A stretch of DNA of 64,000 bases from Sinorhizobium sojae CCBAU 05684 (GCF_002288525.1 NZ_CP023068.1:620001-684000), one strand, 5' to 3'; shown: positions 1 through 8,570, counted from the first letter of the stretch. The notes: generated from the letters alone by a model not told the origin. A program made the numbers and translations.

Positions 1-171
1 CGGCTCGGGCCCCAGGCGCATACGGCCTGGTGCAGCCCGAAGTAAGACGTCACGCGTGGAGCCGATAGCTGGAACAGCCGGCGAGAACGGCACCATCAAG
101 CTTGTCGCGCCGGCAACCGCCGATGCGAGAAGGGCTCGACGCGTAATCGTCGGAGCAAACAAGTTGGACAT
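1..171 (-). CDS. Tat-exported protein, N-terminal fragment, probably multicopper oxidase (partial)
   Basis: The gene starts at 171 on the minus strand and runs off the left edge, so only about 57 residues are visible. They form a twin-arginine export signal: TRRALLASAVAGATSL near residue 10, then a hydrophobic stretch and an alanine-rich cleavage region. An in-frame ATG at 183 would add four residues; neither start has a strong ribosome site. The multicopper-oxidase call rests on the signal type and on the small secreted cysteine protein immediately upstream on the same strand, a pairing I associate with copper-handling loci. No copper-binding motif lies in the visible part, so any other Tat substrate remains possible. 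Confidence 0.4.
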   Translation of the reverse strand, partial: MSNLFAPTITRRALLASAVAGATSLMVPFSPAVPAIGSTRDVLLRAAPGRMRLGPEP

Positions 172-293
172 GATTTCAGGCATCCTGTGCTTGGAGGTTG
201 GCATCCGCAGAAGCGGCAATGCGACCAAGCCTGGGCACGCGTATCGCTCCCAAGGCCCATAACGCCGGCAACCGGAAACGGGACCAGCGTCAG

Positions 294-632
294 CTACAGA
301 ATGATGCTTCGAGGAGGAAAAGGATCCGGCGGCACGGCGCGGCCGTCCAAGTCGTCGGAGGACGAAACTGCCGAATCGGGCGTTGTAAACGGCAGCTCAA
401 CGAGCGCGGTCGCGGGAATTGCTGCGAAAGAACCGAGACAAAAGTCGATGCACGAGGAGGCCCTGCCCTCATCGGCAGGCGGACATTCGTCACAATCGTC
501 CATGTCGGCATCTGTCATGACAGCGGTCGATACGGCCGCCGACATTGCGGTCGCCTTCTGCGTGTGCACGACTGTGCCCGCGGCAAGGAGCGCGACCAGC
601 ACGACAGCAAGAAGGCGGATGAGTTGTGTCAT
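294..632 (-). CDS. small secreted cysteine-containing protein, unknown function
   Basis: A 112-residue protein. The start at 632 was chosen because it begins directly with a signal peptide (MTQLIRLLAVVLVALLAAG), while the upstream extension has no export character. The mature part contains a CDEC motif and a second CIDFC motif, so two cysteine pairs could form disulfides or bind a metal, and it ends in a proline-rich tail (PPDPFPPRS). It lies about 120 bp upstream of the Tat-exported protein on the same strand and probably shares its transcript. The cysteine pattern and neighbour suggest a periplasmic metal (copper) role; this is inference. I do not recognise a named family. Confidence 0.55.
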   Translation of the reverse strand: MTQLIRLLAVVLVALLAAGTVVHTQKATAMSAAVSTAVMTDADMDDCDECPPADEGRASSCIDFCLGSFAAIPATALVELPFTTPDSAVSSSDDLDGRAVPPDPFPPRSIIL

Positions 633-1364
633 CGGATGGCACTCTAGTCCGATTTCGAGAGATGTCCACATCCGAAGTGTCGCAGGACACGCGGAACCTT
701 TAACCGGTTTTCGGGACGTGACGTTGCCCCCAAACGGTATCGAGAGAAACATGACCGCTGGTGGCGCTCAACGCGGCCCGATGTATTGGAGGAAGCGTCC
801 GATCTGATGTACGCCAGCGTTCGTACAGCAACGGAGTATCCACTGTGGGTTAGCGCCCCAGGCTATCAGCGGCCGCGAGGATCTGCGCAGCGGTCGGGAA
901 AATGCAGAGGCTGTTCGGTCCATCGGGCGCCTCAATTTGCGCCCAAGCCGACAATGCCAGCTGCGTCAACGAGGAAGGGCCCGACGAGCTGAGTACCGTG
1001 GTTCGCCAGGGTCGCATTATCAGCCTCGTCAAACTCGAAGCAGTCCCTGGCGTTGAGCACAACATTGGCTTCCATAGGATGCAGAGGTTCCGGAAACGCA
1101 CCGGCAGGGTTGATGCGGGCAGGCGGCTTCGAACTGCGCCATGGTTGTGCGGTAGGGCCGGTCGGGACGCTCGCTGGTACCAAGCGTTAGAGATTTTCGC
1201 ACTAACATCTGGAAGGAGATCGGTCCCGCGCCTGCTGCCAGGCTCCTTAAATTGACCTCGTTTTTAGGACAATGACATGTAGTAAAATCGAAGTGCTGCA
1301 GCGATCATCACGCGTCTTATCGGAATAGGTCGTTCATTGCCGCCATCACAATAGGGGGAGACCG
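633..1364. other. region without a convincing gene, with a degenerate repeat at its right end
   Basis: About 730 bp separate the minus-strand secreted protein from the next forward gene. Short open frames on both strands between 850 and 1255 overlap one another. None has a ribosome site, recognisable motif or family resemblance, so none is called. They may be a decayed gene. The right end (1243-1320) is a degenerate copy of an intergenic repeat described separately. Confidence 0.5.
1243..1320 (-). repeat. degenerate copy 1 of an intergenic mosaic repeat
   Basis: Read on the minus strand, this segment matches the repeats at 8471-8555 and 34441-34536 in order: an ATAAGACGCG core, a block ending in GCAGCACTTCGA, a degraded TGCTGCATGT-like segment, and a palindromic part derived from TCCTTAAAT facing TTTAAGGA. 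Several substitutions show that it is an old copy. Confidence 0.6.
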
Positions 1365-1820
1365 ATGCAAGAGAACCTCGTCGTCCGCCGTGAGATGCAT
1401 ATTCCGGCGCCGCCCGCCGCGGTGTTCGCCCTGCTGACCGACCCGGAAAAGATCCTGCGTTGGATGGGAACGGAGGCAGAGGTCGAGCCGCATCCCGGCG
1501 GGCTCTATCTCGTCAATGTGACCGGCGCACGCTTTGCCCGCGGCTCCTTCCGCGAAGTGGTACCGGTGCACCGGCTGGTATACAGCTTCGGCTGGGACGA
1601 AAGCGACATCGTGCCGCCCGCGTCGAGCCTGGTCGAGATCGACCTCGTCGAGCAGCCGGACGGCACACTTTTGCGCCTGACCCACTCGGGCCTTCCCACT
1701 GCCGACCAATGCGATGGTCATGCGGAAGGCTGGGCCCATTATCTCGACCGGCTGGCCGAGGTTGCCGCCGGACGCGATCCCGGCCCCGACCCCTGGCACG
1801 GTCGCACCGGCGCGGAATGA
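1365..1820 (+). CDS. SRPBCC (AHSA1-like) domain protein
   Basis: A 151-residue single-domain protein of the SRPBCC/AHSA1 helix-grip superfamily. Its N-terminus has the family pattern (VVRREMHIPAPPAAVFALLTDP followed by KILRWMG), a central GRFxEVVPxxRLVYSFGW-like strand pair and a C-terminal helix with EGWAHYLDRL. Members bind hydrophobic ligands in a central cavity and are cytoplasmic; some are paired with ArsR regulators, but no regulator is next to this one. The start is supported by a purine-rich AGGGGGAG stretch just upstream. The ligand cannot be predicted. It converges on the flavoprotein gene downstream with a gap of under 20 bp. Confidence 0.8.
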   Translation: MQENLVVRREMHIPAPPAAVFALLTDPEKILRWMGTEAEVEPHPGGLYLVNVTGARFARGSFREVVPVHRLVYSFGWDESDIVPPASSLVEIDLVEQPDGTLLRLTHSGLPTADQCDGHAEGWAHYLDRLAEVAAGRDPGPDPWHGRTGAE

Positions 1821-1838
1821 TCAGGCAGATTGCAGCGG

Positions 1839-3215
1839 CTATGTCGCCGGCGACAGATCGCCCAATACCGTCGGGATCAGCTCCGTGACCGTTGGATGGA
1901 TGTGCATTGCCCGTTTGATCGTGGTGTAGGGCTTCTTTGCGTACATCACGTCAAGAACGCTGTGGATCGCCTCGTCGCCGCCGGTTCCGAGAATGGCGGC
2001 GCCGAGGATTTCCTCGGTGTCGGCGTCGACGATCACCTTCATGAACCCTTCGGTCTTGCCTTTCTCGACCGCGCGGGCGACCCGCGTCATCGGCCGCGTA
2101 CCGATCAGCAGCTTACGGCCGCTCTTGCGCGCCTCGCTTTCCGTCATGCCGGCCCGGCCAAGCGGCGGATCGATGTAGAGCGCATAGGCCTGGATGCGAT
2201 CGCTGACCCGGCGCGGGTCGTTGTCGAGGAGGTTGGCCGCGACGATCTCGAAATCATTGTAGGCAGTGTGGGTGAAAACACCGCGGCCATTGCAGTCGCC
2301 CATGGCGAAGATATGCGGCACATTGGTGCGCAGGACATCATCGACCTCGATATAGCCGCGCTCACCGGTCTTGACCCCTGCCTTGTCGAGGCAGAGATCG
2401 TCGGTATTGGGGCGACGGCCGGTGGCCAGCAGCACGTCGGAGCCGACGACTTCCGGTGCGCCCGAGGTGCAGTCGACACCTGCTGCAATGCCGTCTGCCT
2501 GTTTGGCGAAGCGGATGCATTCCGCATCGAGGCGGATATGGATGCCCTCCTTCTCGAGAATGGCGCAGATCGCGTCCGAGACCTCCGGATCTTCCCGCGA
2601 AATCAGCCGCGGTCCTTTTTCGATGACCGTGACGTCGGAGCCAAAGCGGCGGAACATCTGCGCAAATTCCAGCCCGATATAGCTGCCGCCGATGATGACG
2701 AGATGTCTCGGCAGATGATCGAGCTCCATCAGCGAGCTGTTGGTGAAATAGGGGATGTCGTTGATGCCGGGGAGGTCGGGGACCGCGGCGCGGCCGCCGA
2801 CATTCAAGAATATCCGCTCGCCGGAAATTTCTTCGTCGCCGATGCGCATCTCTCGCGGGCCCTCGAACTGCGCATGGCCCTCGAAGATGGTGCAGTTCTT
2901 CATGCCCTTGAGCCATTTCTCCACGCTGGAGCGGGAATCGAGCCGGATCTTGTCCTTCCGCGCCATCACACGGTCGAAATCCACGGAAACCGCACCGGTC
3001 GTCATTCCGTACTCCGCGCCGCGGCGCGCCGTATGGATTGCATAGGCGCTGGCGACCATGGCCTTGGTCGGCGTGCAGCCGGTATTGACGCAGGTGCCGC
3101 CGAAGAACTTGCGCTCGACGAGCGCCACGGTTTTGCCGGCTTCCGTCAGCCGGCCGGCGAGGGACGGCCCGGCCTGGCCGGCGCCAACTATGATTGCGTC
3201 GAAATGCGTGCTCAT
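1839..3215 (-). CDS. FAD-dependent pyridine nucleotide-disulfide oxidoreductase (mercuric-reductase-like)
   Basis: A 458-residue class I disulfide oxidoreductase. It has an N-terminal FAD-binding motif (IIVGAGQAGPSLAGRL, about residues 8-23), the redox-active pair in GGTCVNTGCTPTK (about 39-51), a second Rossmann motif (IIGGSYIGLEFAQ) for NAD(P)H, an ATGRRPNTDDL segment, the second FAD-binding ...IFAMGDCNG motif, and a C-terminal dimerisation domain ending in IHPTVTELIPT. It lacks the extra N-terminal metal-binding domain and the C-terminal cysteine pair of true mercuric reductase, so mercury reduction is unlikely; members are often annotated as generic FAD-containing oxidoreductases. Its start overlaps the stop of the upstream DUF4126 gene (ATGA), indicating translational coupling. 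Confidence 0.85.
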   Translation of the reverse strand: MSTHFDAIIVGAGQAGPSLAGRLTEAGKTVALVERKFFGGTCVNTGCTPTKAMVASAYAIHTARRGAEYGMTTGAVSVDFDRVMARKDKIRLDSRSSVEKWLKGMKNCTIFEGHAQFEGPREMRIGDEEISGERIFLNVGGRAAVPDLPGINDIPYFTNSSLMELDHLPRHLVIIGGSYIGLEFAQMFRRFGSDVTVIEKGPRLISREDPEVSDAICAILEKEGIHIRLDAECIRFAKQADGIAAGVDCTSGAPEVVGSDVLLATGRRPNTDDLCLDKAGVKTGERGYIEVDDVLRTNVPHIFAMGDCNGRGVFTHTAYNDFEIVAANLLDNDPRRVSDRIQAYALYIDPPLGRAGMTESEARKSGRKLLIGTRPMTRVARAVEKGKTEGFMKVIVDADTEEILGAAILGTGGDEAIHSVLDVMYAKKPYTTIKRAMHIHPTVTELIPTVLGDLSPAT

Positions 3216-3670
3216 GACGATACCACCCAGAATGCCAGGAGAATGGCAACAAGATTTTCGAGGAGAGCGGCCGGCAGGTCCTTGCCTCCGAGCATCGCTG
3301 CCAGGCGCTTTCGTATCTCATAGCCGCCCAATGTACCGATGACGGCGCCGATGACTCCTGCGACCGCACCGCCAAAGGGCGAGCCGCCGACGGTGGCGAT
3401 CGCCGCCCCGCAGAAACCGCCGCTCACGATTCGCACACCGAATTGCTGCGGAACCTTACGGCTCGGTGTGTTCGGGAGCTGGTCGGTGACATATTCGATG
3501 AGCGCCAGAAGGCCGAATATCAAGGGTGCGAAGCGGAAGGCCATGAAGGCCGCCCAGCTATTGGCAAGGGACAGCCAGCCGGCCGTTGCCGCAATGCTCA
3601 CGGCCGCTGGCGCTGTCATCGTGCGAAGACCCGCCACAACACCGATGAGAAGGGCAAGAATATAGAGCAT
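3212..3670 (-). CDS. DUF4126-family membrane protein
   Basis: A 152-residue integral membrane protein with hydrophobic segments at about residues 1-20 and 45-62, glycine-rich hydrophobic stretches around 80-115 (GAAIATVGGSPFGGAVAGVIGAVIGTLGG), and a last helix near 135-150. The opening MLYILALLIGVVAGLRTMTAPAAVS and the conserved EYVTDQLPNTPSR segment match the DUF4126 family, whose function is unknown. It is the first gene of a two-gene operon with the flavoprotein, overlapping it by four bases, so the two products may work together at the inner membrane. Confidence 0.75.
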   Translation of the reverse strand: MLYILALLIGVVAGLRTMTAPAAVSIAATAGWLSLANSWAAFMAFRFAPLIFGLLALIEYVTDQLPNTPSRKVPQQFGVRIVSGGFCGAAIATVGGSPFGGAVAGVIGAVIGTLGGYEIRKRLAAMLGGKDLPAALLENLVAILLAFWVVSS

Positions 3671-3995
3671 CTTTGAGCCTCAACGCGGGCTTCCGGCGGA
3701 CCATGCGAACGGTTCAAGAAACTGCGGGCTTTTCAGCCGTCTCGTGTCATGCTTGCATTGCAAAGAAGCAGGATGATCGGCTCGTCTCGGCCCGACGGTG
3801 GCCGCCGGCAAGAGTGACCGACTTCGACGGCGATTGCAACCTTGCTGAAGGTAGGATCGCCCAGTGAATTCAACCTCAGGTCCGGAGGCGGCGCTTACTC
3901 TATTTTTCGCCGAGCGCTGACCTATATGGCAGCTCGAACGGACGCAGCCGAGAGTCCGTCATCGACACTGTGGGATCAAATCGAGGGAGACAATC
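3671..3995. other. divergent intergenic region, probable promoters
   Basis: This 325 bp region separates the minus-strand DUF4126 gene from the forward osmoprotectant operon, so it must carry promoters for both. No convincing gene or RNA structure was seen. The segment just before the forward gene contains GGGAGACAATC, which provides the ribosome site for the binding protein. Confidence 0.5.
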
Positions 3996-4913
3996 ATGCG
4001 CCTGACTTTGGTGAAAATGCTTTTTGGTACCGCGCTCGCCCTTGCGCTTACTTCCGCCGCGGCCAAGGCCGACGTCGTGGTTTCCTCCAAGATCGACACG
4101 GAGGGCGGCGTGCTCGGCAACATCATCCTCGCCGTCTTGAATGCCAATGGCATCGAAACAACGGACCGCGTCCAACTCGGCGCCACGCCCGTCGTGCGCA
4201 AGGCGATCGTCGCGGGCGAGATCGACATCTATCCGGAATATACCGGCAATGCCGCCTTCTTCTTCGAGAAAGCCGACGATCCCGTCTGGAAGGATGCCGA
4301 CAATGCGTATGAAGAGGCGAAGAAACTCGACTATGAAGCCAACAAGATCGTCTGGCTGACGCCGTCGCCGGCCAACAACACCTGGGCGATCGCACTCCGC
4401 AAGGAGGTCGCCGAAGAGAACAACCTCAAGACCCTGTCGGACTTCGGCAAATATGTGAGCGAGGGTGGCGAGGTCGTGCTTGCGGCCTCCGCCGAATTCG
4501 TGAACTCGGCCGCCGCCTTGCCGGCCTTTCAGACGGCCTACAACTTCACACTGAAGCCGGAACAGCTCATCACGCTTTCGGGCGGCGATACGGCGGCGAC
4601 GATTTCGGCGGCCGCGAACCAGACGAACGGCGCCAATGCGGCCATGGTTTACGGCACCGATGGCGGCATCGCGCCCTCAGGCCTCGTCGTTCTCGAGGAC
4701 GACAAGAACGTGCAGCCAATCTACCAGCCGACGCCGATCATTCGCGAGGCGGTCCTGAAGGAGAACCCGGAAATCGAGACGCTCCTGAAACCCGTCTTCG
4801 AGAAGCTCGATCTGGTTACGCTGCAGGAACTCAATGGCCGCGTGCAGGTCGGCGGCGAGCCTGCCAAAGCCGTCGCCGAGGATTTTTTGAAGAAGAACGA
4901 TTTCCTGAAGTAA
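3996..4913 (+). CDS. osmF: osmoprotectant (glycine betaine/choline-type) ABC transporter substrate-binding protein
   Basis: A 305-residue periplasmic binding protein of the OpuAC/OsmF family. A classic signal peptide covers residues 1-25 (LFGTALALALTSAAAKA). The mature protein starts with VVVSSKIDTEGGVLGNIIL and carries the family motif IDIYPEYTGNAAFF and a VYGTDGGIAPSGLVVLEDD segment. It captures quaternary-amine compatible solutes and delivers them to the two permeases encoded downstream. A GGGAGACA ribosome site supports the start. It is the first gene of a four-gene operon whose remaining members overlap by ATGA. The exact substrate (betaine, choline, or a lower-affinity YehZ-type ligand) cannot be read from sequence. 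Confidence 0.88.
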   Translation: MRLTLVKMLFGTALALALTSAAAKADVVVSSKIDTEGGVLGNIILAVLNANGIETTDRVQLGATPVVRKAIVAGEIDIYPEYTGNAAFFFEKADDPVWKDADNAYEEAKKLDYEANKIVWLTPSPANNTWAIALRKEVAEENNLKTLSDFGKYVSEGGEVVLAASAEFVNSAAALPAFQTAYNFTLKPEQLITLSGGDTAATISAAANQTNGANAAMVYGTDGGIAPSGLVVLEDDKNVQPIYQPTPIIREAVLKENPEIETLLKPVFEKLDLVTLQELNGRVQVGGEPAKAVAEDFLKKNDFLK

Positions 4914-4981
4914 GCTCGTAAAAAGGGTGTTGCCCGATTCCGGGCCACGCCCTCCAGCTTTCGCGTCGAGCGGACGATTTT

Positions 4982-6181
4982 ATGGCGATCGGTACCATCC
5001 CGGAAACAGAGCGGAAAGTCCTTCCTTTCGATAAGCTCGGTGTGATCATTGCGGCTCTCGCGGTCTACGGCGCTTTCCTCGCGCCCTTTGCAACCTTCCG
5101 CGCCAACCGCATTGTGCAGGGCGAAACGAGGACGATCCTTGAGGCATTGCCGCCATTGCTCGGCTACGGGCTGCTTTTGGTGCTGATTTCGGGCGCCGCC
5201 ATCGCGCTCTTGAAGACCGCTGCGGCCGTTCGCATGGCTGCTGCCGTTGCGGTTCTGGTTGCGCTCGCACTACTGATTGGCGTCTCTGCCGATCACCTGA
5301 TGCCGGCGGACAATGCCTATGCCCGCATCTCGCCGGCCTCCGGCTTCTGGATCCTCATCTTTGCCTTCGCGCTGCTTATCGCCGACGCGCTGACGCGGCT
5401 TGCCCCGGGGCCGGGTATCCGGCTCCTTTTCCTTGCCGGGGTCTTGGCGCTCATCGGTGCAATGCTGGTGACCGGCCGCTGGGACGGCCTCTCGATCCTC
5501 AAGGAATATGCAAGCCGTGCCGATACGTTCTGGGCGGAAGCAGGCCGACATCTGACGCTGGCACTCGGCTCGCTCGCTGCCGCGGCTCTCGTCGGGCTGC
5601 CGCTCGGCATTGTCTGTCACCGCGTCGATCGGGTGCGCGACGCTGTTCTGAATTTCCTCAACGCCATCCAGACGATCCCGTCGATCGCCCTCTTCGGGAT
5701 ACTCATCGGCCCGCTCGGCTGGATTGCGGCCCATGTCCCGGGGGCGATGGCGATGGGTGTGCGCGGCATCGGCGTCGCTCCGGCGTTCGTCGCGCTGTTC
5801 CTCTATTCCCTCCTGCCCATGGTCGCCAATACGGTCGTCGGGCTCGCCGGCGTCCCGCGCGCCGCCAATGACGCCGCGCGCGGGATCGGCATGACCGACT
5901 TGCAGCGGTTGTTCGCGATTGAATTGCCGCTGGCCTTTCCTGTGATCCTGGCTGGCATCCGCATCGTGCTGGTGCAGAATGTCGGCCTTGCGACGATTGC
6001 CGCCCTCATCGGCGGAGGCGGCTTCGGGGTCTTCGTTTTCCAGGGGTTAGGCCAGACGGCAATGGATCTTGTGCTGCTCGGTGCAGCCCCGACCGTGCTT
6101 CTGGCCTTCGTCTCGGCGATGGTGCTCGACTGCCTGATCGAAATGACGACCGCGGATCGCGGCTGGGGCCAGGTGGCATGA
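4982..6181 (+). CDS. osmoprotectant ABC transporter permease, long form (YehY/OsmY-type)
   Basis: A 399-residue inner-membrane permease. The first half (about 20-180) adds extra transmembrane helices, as in YehY-type proteins; the second half is a standard OpuBB-like binding-protein-dependent permease domain with the ABC-interacting EAA-like loop (around GVPRAANDAARGIGMTDLQRLF) near residue 295. It pairs with the shorter permease at 7113 to form a heteromeric channel. Its stop overlaps the start of the ATPase gene (ATGA at 6178-6181), so the subunits are translationally coupled. The start was chosen as the first ATG after the upstream stop; no closer alternative fits the first helix. Confidence 0.87.
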   Translation: MAIGTIPETERKVLPFDKLGVIIAALAVYGAFLAPFATFRANRIVQGETRTILEALPPLLGYGLLLVLISGAAIALLKTAAAVRMAAAVAVLVALALLIGVSADHLMPADNAYARISPASGFWILIFAFALLIADALTRLAPGPGIRLLFLAGVLALIGAMLVTGRWDGLSILKEYASRADTFWAEAGRHLTLALGSLAAAALVGLPLGIVCHRVDRVRDAVLNFLNAIQTIPSIALFGILIGPLGWIAAHVPGAMAMGVRGIGVAPAFVALFLYSLLPMVANTVVGLAGVPRAANDAARGIGMTDLQRLFAIELPLAFPVILAGIRIVLVQNVGLATIAALIGGGGFGVFVFQGLGQTAMDLVLLGAAPTVLLAFVSAMVLDCLIEMTTADRGWGQVA

Positions 6182-7116
6182 TCAAATTCGAGCATATTAC
6201 GAAGCGCTACGGCGATACCGAGGTGGTGAGCGACGTCTCGCTGACCGTCGCGCCGCACACGGTCACTGTCGTCGTCGGGACCTCCGGCTCTGGCAAGACC
6301 ACGCTCATCAGAATGGTCAATCGCCTGGTCGAGCCGACATCCGGCATGATCCGGATCGACGGCGAGGACAATCGATCCGTGCCTGCCTTCGAACTGCGCC
6401 GCCGCATCGGCTATGCGATCCAGGGCCACGGCCTCTTTCCGCACCGGACGGTCGCGCAGAACATCGCCACGGTCCCGACCCTGCTCGGTTGGGACAAGGC
6501 GCGGATCAGCGCGAAGGTCGAGGAACTGCTGACGCTGTTCCAGCTCGACCCGGACTTCTTCGGCGCGCGGTATCCGCATGAACTCTCCGGCGGCCAGCAG
6601 CAGAGGGTCGGCGTCGCGCGGGCGCTGGCAGCCGAGCCCAACCTGCTCCTGATGGATGAGCCCTTCGGCGCGCTCGACCCGATCATCCGCGCCAAGGCGC
6701 AGGACGATCTGCTCGCGATTCAGAAGCATTTCGGCACGACGATCATCCTGGTGACGCACGATATGGAGGAGGCTTTCCGTCTCGCGGACAAGATCGCCGT
6801 CATGGACAAGGGCAAGGTCGTGCAATATGCGTCGCCGGCCGAGATGCTGGTCCGGCCCGCCACCCCGTTCGTCGAGGCGTTGATCGGTGCCAGCGAACGG
6901 CCTTTCCGCCAGCTTGCGATCGAGACGACCGGCGATGCGGTCGAGCCAGGTGACGCCGAGGGCGCGCCGATTCCGGCGACGCTCAACCAGCGCGAGGCGC
7001 TTTCCGAACTCCTCTGGTCCGGCCGCACCGCGCTGCCGGTCGCTGCAGCGGATGGCAGGATTATCGGCAGGGTCAGTCTCGACAATCTCGTCAGGCGCGC
7101 GGCGAGGCCAGGGTGA
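6178..7116 (+). CDS. osmV: osmoprotectant ABC transporter ATP-binding protein
   Basis: A 312-residue cytoplasmic ATPase with Walker A GTSGSGKTT (near residue 38), the Q-loop, the signature LSGGQQQRV, Walker B LLLMDEPFGALDP and the switch histidine in ILVTHDMEEAF. The C-terminal 80 residues contain a degenerate CBS-like segment (ALPVAAADGRIIGRVSLDNLV), common in betaine-transporter ATPases, where CBS domains sense ionic strength. Only part of the CBS pair is recognisable, so gating may be weaker or different. It overlaps both neighbours by ATGA and energises uptake through the two permeases. Confidence 0.9.
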   Translation: MIKFEHITKRYGDTEVVSDVSLTVAPHTVTVVVGTSGSGKTTLIRMVNRLVEPTSGMIRIDGEDNRSVPAFELRRRIGYAIQGHGLFPHRTVAQNIATVPTLLGWDKARISAKVEELLTLFQLDPDFFGARYPHELSGGQQQRVGVARALAAEPNLLLMDEPFGALDPIIRAKAQDDLLAIQKHFGTTIILVTHDMEEAFRLADKIAVMDKGKVVQYASPAEMLVRPATPFVEALIGASERPFRQLAIETTGDAVEPGDAEGAPIPATLNQREALSELLWSGRTALPVAAADGRIIGRVSLDNLVRRAARPG

Positions 7117-7853
7117 TGGTTTCTCCCGCAAATCTCCTCAGGCTGGGCGTGCTCGTCATTCTGATGGCATTCCTGCTGCAACCCGGCTGGTTCGGCCCGC
7201 TGCTGAAGCCGCTCGTTCAGGAGAACGCGCCGGTGATCTACAACCGCGGCAGCCTCTTATGGCTGACGGTCCTGCATCTCAGGATCGTGCTCATCGCGAC
7301 GCTCGCCGCCACCGTAGTGGCCGTGTCGCTGGCGATCCTCGTCACACGCGAGGCGGGGACGGAGTTTTTGCCGCTGTCGCGCAGCCTCGTCAATATCGGC
7401 CAGACCTTCCCGCCGGTGGCGGTCCTGGCGCTCTCCGTTCCAATCTTCGGATTCGGGGAAAAGCCGACACTGATCGCCCTTTTTCTCTACGGTCTGCTGC
7501 CGATCTTCGAGAATGCCCTGACTGGGCTGACGACGCTGCCGCCGGCGGTGATCGAGGCGGCGCGCGGCGCCGGCATGACCGAGCGCCAGCGCCTCCTGAA
7601 GGTCGAACTTCCACTGGCGCTGCCGGTGATCCTGACTGGCATCCGGCTGTCCGTCGTGATCAGCCTTGCCACCGCGACGATCGGCTCGACGGTCGCGGCA
7701 AAGACGCTCGGCGAAGTCATCATCGCCGGACTACAGGCGAACAATCTCGCCTTCGTGCTGCAGGGAGGGCTCATCGTGGCAGCCCTTGCCGTGCTCATCC
7801 ATGATGCGCTTCAGGCCATGGAGCGTGCACTCGCGCAGCGCTCCCAAGTTTGA
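7113..7853 (+). CDS. osmW: osmoprotectant ABC transporter permease (OsmW-type)
   Basis: A 246-residue permease with about six transmembrane helices and the ABC-coupling loop LPPAVIEAARGAGMTERQRLL near residue 150. The segment LARTF-like QTFPPVAVLALSVPIFGFGEKPT is typical of the OpuCB/OpuCD family. It is the last gene of the operon, overlapping the ATPase start by four bases. With the 399-residue permease it would form the membrane channel. No clear terminator hairpin follows; the sequence immediately downstream consists of gene remnants. Confidence 0.88.
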   Translation: MMVSPANLLRLGVLVILMAFLLQPGWFGPLLKPLVQENAPVIYNRGSLLWLTVLHLRIVLIATLAATVVAVSLAILVTREAGTEFLPLSRSLVNIGQTFPPVAVLALSVPIFGFGEKPTLIALFLYGLLPIFENALTGLTTLPPAVIEAARGAGMTERQRLLKVELPLALPVILTGIRLSVVISLATATIGSTVAAKTLGEVIIAGLQANNLAFVLQGGLIVAALAVLIHDALQAMERALAQRSQV

Positions 7854-7859
7854 AGGTCG

Positions 7860-7955
7860 TTGACACTCGGCGTCCGACCGGAGCACATTCGCGCCGGTTC
7901 AGGAGACCTGACGCTGATGATCAAGCCTTCCGGTGTCGAGCGCCTCAGCGCCGAA
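7860..7955 (+). pseudogene. C-terminal remnant of a sugar-type ABC ATPase (MalK/UgpC family)
   Basis: Roughly 32 residues reading LGVRPEHIRAGSGDLTL then PSGVERLSAE match the C-terminal regulatory (TOBE) domain that ends MalK/UgpC-type ATPases, where GVRPEHI is a hallmark. The rest of the ATPase is absent: the sequence upstream belongs to the osmoprotectant permease. The reading frame continues without a break into a second, unrelated fragment. Confidence 0.6.
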
Positions 7956-8081
7956 AACCCGCAGGCGATCGGCTTCTATCGCCGGGAAGGGTTTGCACAG
8001 ATCGGCCGCATTCCCTGCGGCTGCATCCGCAACGGCCGGGAAGTGGATGACATCCTCATGGCCCGGCGCATCGTGGCATGA
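7956..8081 (+). pseudogene. C-terminal remnant of a GNAT acetyltransferase
   Basis: Fused in frame to the ATPase remnant, about 41 residues read NPQAIGFYRREGFAQIGRIP and end DDILMARRIVA before the stop. This is the usual C-terminal third of a GNAT N-acetyltransferase (the N-x-x-AIxFYxxxGF helix and the final xDDxxMAR strand). The acetyl-CoA-binding part is missing, so it cannot be a working enzyme. The joined open frame at 7860-8081 could still be translated as a chimera. Confidence 0.6.
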
Positions 8082-8109
8082 ACGGGGGACCTGCCTTCGC
8101 GGCGATCGC

Positions 8110-8250
8110 TCAGAAAGTCGAGTTGAACGCCCCGCCGTCTAGCAACAGGATTTGGCCGACGATATAGCCGGCATATTGACTGCAGAGAAATGCCGCGCGA
8201 CGCCGAATTCTTCCGGAGTGCCGACGCGTCCTGTCGGAGTTGGCTGGTCA
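8110..8250 (-). pseudogene. frameshifted C-terminal remnant of a short-chain dehydrogenase/reductase
   Basis: On the minus strand one frame reads TGRVGTPEEFGVA and a second frame continues FLCSQYAGYIVGQILLLDGG followed by AFNSTF and a stop at 8110-8112. Together they reproduce the conserved end of SDR enzymes (the GRxGxPEE loop, the SxYAxYxxGQxLxxDGG motif). A single frameshift separates the two parts and the N-terminal Rossmann domain is missing. It is the third gene end in under 400 bp. Confidence 0.65.
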
Positions 8251-8470
8251 TGCCAGTTGAAAAATAAATAAAATCCTCTCTCGACATCCGTCTGCGCGAG
8301 ATCCTCTCCAACATAGAGCAGCCTACCGCGCCGCGAAGACTACTGGCGCCGATTGCCAGGATTTGGTGGGAGGAGGTGTATCCGCCCCCCCGCCTCAAGT
8401 TGGCCCTCTCGGAAAGCGCTTTCTCCGACGGCGGTTTTCGCGCATTTTGCCGGCATCTGGAGCGCTTCGA

Positions 8471-8555
8471 GTCTTATAAGACGCGCAAAGCTCGCTGAGG
8501 CGCTTTGAATTGCTGCATGTCTCGTTGAGGTCGAGCCAAGGAGACGTGCAGTAGG
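8471..8555 (+). repeat. copy 2 of the intergenic mosaic repeat
   Basis: The segment contains GTCTTATAAGACGCGCAAAG, then a block ending CGCTTTGAATTGCTGCATGT, a weakly palindromic middle, and a closing GTGCAGTAGG. The order matches the copy at 34441-34536 and, inverted, the one at 1243-1320. The copy lies immediately before the LysR gene, so it would be within its leader or promoter. Confidence 0.7.
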
Positions 8556-8570
8556 CGGGGGAGGGTTCAC

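Noticed and set aside
850-1255. Overlapping short frames on both strands
   Set aside because: No ribosome site, no family resemblance and conflicting frames; recorded only as a region without a convincing gene.
1839-3215. Annotation as mercuric reductase
   Set aside because: The N-terminal metal-binding domain and the C-terminal cysteine pair of mercuric reductase are missing, and no mer genes are nearby.
1830-3323. 497-codon forward frame opposite the flavoprotein gene
   Set aside because: The minus-strand gene has FAD, NAD and redox-cysteine motifs; the forward frame has none.
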